A DNA stretch of 6,421 bases from Candidatus Aenigmatarchaeota archaeon (GTDB lineage: Archaea; Aenigmatarchaeota; Aenigmatarchaeia; QMZP01), in assembly GCA_016202725.1 (NCBI GenBank), contig JACQOD010000090.1, forward strand, positions 1 to 6,421. Reading direction: 5' to 3'. The notes beneath the pieces are model-generated. The model ran no database searches, was not told the origin of the DNA, and saw only the letters and a list, made by a program, of their open reading frames with translations. A program made the translations under genes and the position numbers. Below are positions 5,541-6,421 of this stretch, piece after piece. Position 1 is the stretch's first letter, and the number at the start of each line of letters is the position of its first letter.

Positions 5541-5550
5541 CTTTAATAGG
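5541..5550 (-). promoter_or_regulatory. TATA-like box of the RelE-type module
   Basis: On the minus strand CCTATTAAAG contains a TATTAAA box centred about 25 bases before the antitoxin ATG at 5520. It lies in the 40 bp gap after the stop of the upstream 143-residue gene, so the toxin module has its own promoter. Confidence 0.6.
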
Positions 5551-5560
5551 TTCCGCCAGG

Positions 5561-5992
5561 TTACGCTCGCATTCGCTGCAATACATGCTCCGTGCACGGA
5601 TCTCCCCGCCAGAGGTGCCTGGTCGTCTCCCAGGTCCATCCTGGTTCCAGCAGGTGCTGCACCTTGAAGGGGAGGTAGGTCGCATCCAGCCGTTCAGGGG
5701 CAACCTGCCCCCGCAGGCCGGGGAAGGGATCGGTGTGGAAGCGGTAGACCAGCTTGTCAGGGGTAACCACCGGGAAGGACACGGCCAGGCCAAGGGCTCC
5801 GTCCCGTTCGCCCACCACCCGGGCGAAATCCTGCGTGCTGCCTCGCTGGAAGCCTGCACGGTCATACGCTGCGCCCAGGCCGCGCGCGAAGATGGCCCTC
5901 AGGAAGGCCAGGGCGCGATCTTCTCCCAGGCCCTCCCGGAGGGTGAGGAAGGTCTGCTCGGCGAAGGTGAAGAAGGGGGCATTCCGCTCCAT
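5561..5992 (-). CDS. 143-residue conserved-looking protein, possibly ATC hydrolase-like
   Basis: The protein starts MERNAPFFTFAEQTFLTLREGLG and contains GSTQDFARVVGERDGALGLAVSFP, then RFHTDPFPGL, LDATYLPFKVQHLL and ends TTRHLWRGDPCTEHVLQRMRA. The helical first half and the C-terminal GDPC motif weakly recall the L-2-amino-thiazoline-4-carboxylic acid hydrolase-like family (PF14196), but I would not assign a reaction. There is no signal peptide or membrane segment, so it should be cytoplasmic. An in-frame ATG at 6118 would give 185 residues, but the first 18 would come from repeat copy C and the next 24 from unlike-coding DNA. The TATA box at 6014-6021 fits the start at 5992. Confidence 0.75.
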   Translation of the reverse strand: MERNAPFFTFAEQTFLTLREGLGEDRALAFLRAIFARGLGAAYDRAGFQRGSTQDFARVVGERDGALGLAVSFPVVTPDKLVYRFHTDPFPGLRGQVAPERLDATYLPFKVQHLLEPGWTWETTRHLWRGDPCTEHVLQRMRA

Positions 5993-6013
5993 GAATGCCC
6001 ATGGGCAGGAGGC

Positions 6014-6021
6014 ATTAAATT
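6014..6021 (-). promoter_or_regulatory. TATA-like box of the 143-residue gene
   Basis: On the minus strand AATTTAAT is centred about 25 bases before the ATG at 5992. It decides the start, since the longer frame begins upstream of it inside repeat copy C. Copy C ends about 45 bases upstream of this box and could influence the promoter. Confidence 0.6.
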
Positions 6022-6065
6022 GGTGAGTTGGTGAGCGCTCATCCCCCGGTCCCGGTATGTGTTTA

Positions 6066-6205
6066 GGCGTGACCGCAAAATAACTGCCTATTTCCCCTAG
6101 CTGGCGGCGAAATCCCATTGAGGATAAGCGAATGCCTGCGGACGCTTGACCTCATCTCCTCGTCCGAGGTCTTGAGGACGGTTCACGTTATGCGGTGGTT
6201 CGCCC
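6066..6205 (-). mobile_element. MITE copy C, complete, inverted relative to A and B
   Basis: A 140 bp element, the reverse complement of copy B with 9 mismatches and one 3-base deletion by hand count. It is flanked by TTA at 6063-6065 and TTA at 6206-6208. Extending to four bases gives TTTA and CTTA, so three bases is the safe size for the duplication here. Its ends on the plus strand, GGCGTGACCGCAAAATAAC and the reverse complement GGGCGAACCACCGCATAAC, are the same inverted repeats as in copy B. The removed-element site would read GTGTTTAGCTGG, which contains TTAG as at copy B. It lies upstream of the 143-residue gene and downstream of the fragment at the right edge. Confidence 0.85.
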
Positions 6206-6208
6206 TTA

Positions 6209-6334
6209 GCTGGTTCGGAGGCTTATTGGCGATGCACGGTTTCTGATAGTTGCCCTCCTGTCAAGAAATGGAATTGCTACGCTGCGACCTACAGGGCATG
6301 CTTGAGCTACACACCTACGGCGGCCGTTTTGGGA
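6209..6334. other. Short stretch without a supported gene
   Basis: This lies between repeat copy C and the right-edge fragment. The minus-strand frame in register with that fragment is open but Arg/Ser-rich and not clearly coding. A short plus-strand frame (ATG at 6268, 26 residues, ending GGRFGISEP) has no promoter or family support. Confidence 0.4.
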
Positions 6335-6421
6335 TCAGCGAGCCGTGATGGGTTCTGGCCTTGACCTGATGTGGTAGAGTTCCCTGTTGCCGTCACGCTG
6401 GTCCTCCCACAGGATATGCAC
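6335..6421 (-). CDS. C-terminal fragment of a possible BNR/sialidase-like beta-propeller protein
   Basis: Reading in from the right edge on the minus strand, the frame gives VHILWEDQRDGNRELYHIRS and then eight more residues before TGA. The pattern (H)xxWEDxRDGNxExYxxRS is typical of repeat blades in sialidase-like (BNR/Asp-box) and related surface beta-propeller proteins; in those, RS is usually followed by DGG and a further blade. Here the sequence diverges and stops, so this may be a gene end or a decayed remnant. The same frame stays open after the TGA for 42 codons and next stops at TAA (6206-6208), the flank of repeat copy C. The start lies outside the window. Confidence 0.4.
   Translation of the reverse strand: MHILWEDQRDGNRELYHIRSRPEPITAR

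Noticed and set aside
5288..6034. 248-residue plus-strand frame over the RelE-type module and the 143-residue gene
   Set aside because: The minus-strand genes have promoters, proper overlaps and recognisable motifs; this frame has none.
6268..6348. Short plus-strand frame MELLRCDLQGM...GGRFGISEP
   Set aside because: It is only 26 residues, with no TATA box at the right distance, rare-looking CTA codons and no family recognised. It overlaps the minus-strand fragment.
1..6421. CRISPR array, tRNA or rRNA genes
   Set aside because: The three repeat copies are far apart and ~140 bp long, with no short regularly spaced repeats. I saw no tRNA-like cloverleaf or rRNA signature.

Overview
The window looks like a GC-rich archaeal chromosome segment. 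Almost every gene start I accept has an AT-rich TATA-like box centred about 25-27 bases upstream of the start codon and no well-placed Shine-Dalgarno sequence. This is the usual picture of archaeal leaderless transcripts. The gene content fits an archaeon: a VapB antitoxin of the DUF217 type with its PIN toxin, a ZIP metal transporter, a RelE-type toxin pair, a 2-oxoacid dehydrogenase E2 subunit and lipoyl synthase. I cannot fix the lineage from the sequence; a DPANN or a Thermoplasmatota-like archaeon would both fit.

Layout, left to right: the cut-off, decayed copy A of a ~140 bp repeat (1-138); about 280 bp with no convincing gene; E2 acyltransferase (418-1722, +); ZIP transporter (1784-2638, +); vapBC (2687-3291, +); a small nucleoside 2-deoxyribosyltransferase-like protein (3373-3705, +); repeat copy B (3705-3847); an unrecognised 91-residue gene (3848-4123, -); lipA (4215-5075, +), diverging from it; a RelE-type toxin and its antitoxin (5072-5520, -), converging on lipA; a 143-residue protein of uncertain family (5561-5992, -); repeat copy C, inverted (6066-6205); and the C-terminal scrap of a beta-propeller-like protein entering from the right edge (6335-6421, -).

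Functional link: LipA inserts sulfur into an octanoyl group carried on a lipoyl-domain lysine, and the E2 protein (Lys43) is the obvious substrate class. The two genes are about 2.5 kb apart with separate promoters. No E1 or E3 gene is in the window.

Main discovery: the ~140 bp repeat behaves like a MITE, a non-autonomous transposable element. Copies B and C are about 94% identical by hand alignment, have imperfect terminal inverted repeats starting GGCG, and are each flanked by a TTA/TAA direct repeat. Copy B sits exactly in a TTAG that was the shared stop-codon overlap of two convergent genes. The target duplication leaves both stop codons intact, so neither protein was changed. The lipA/relE junction has the same TTAG tail-to-tail overlap, unoccupied.
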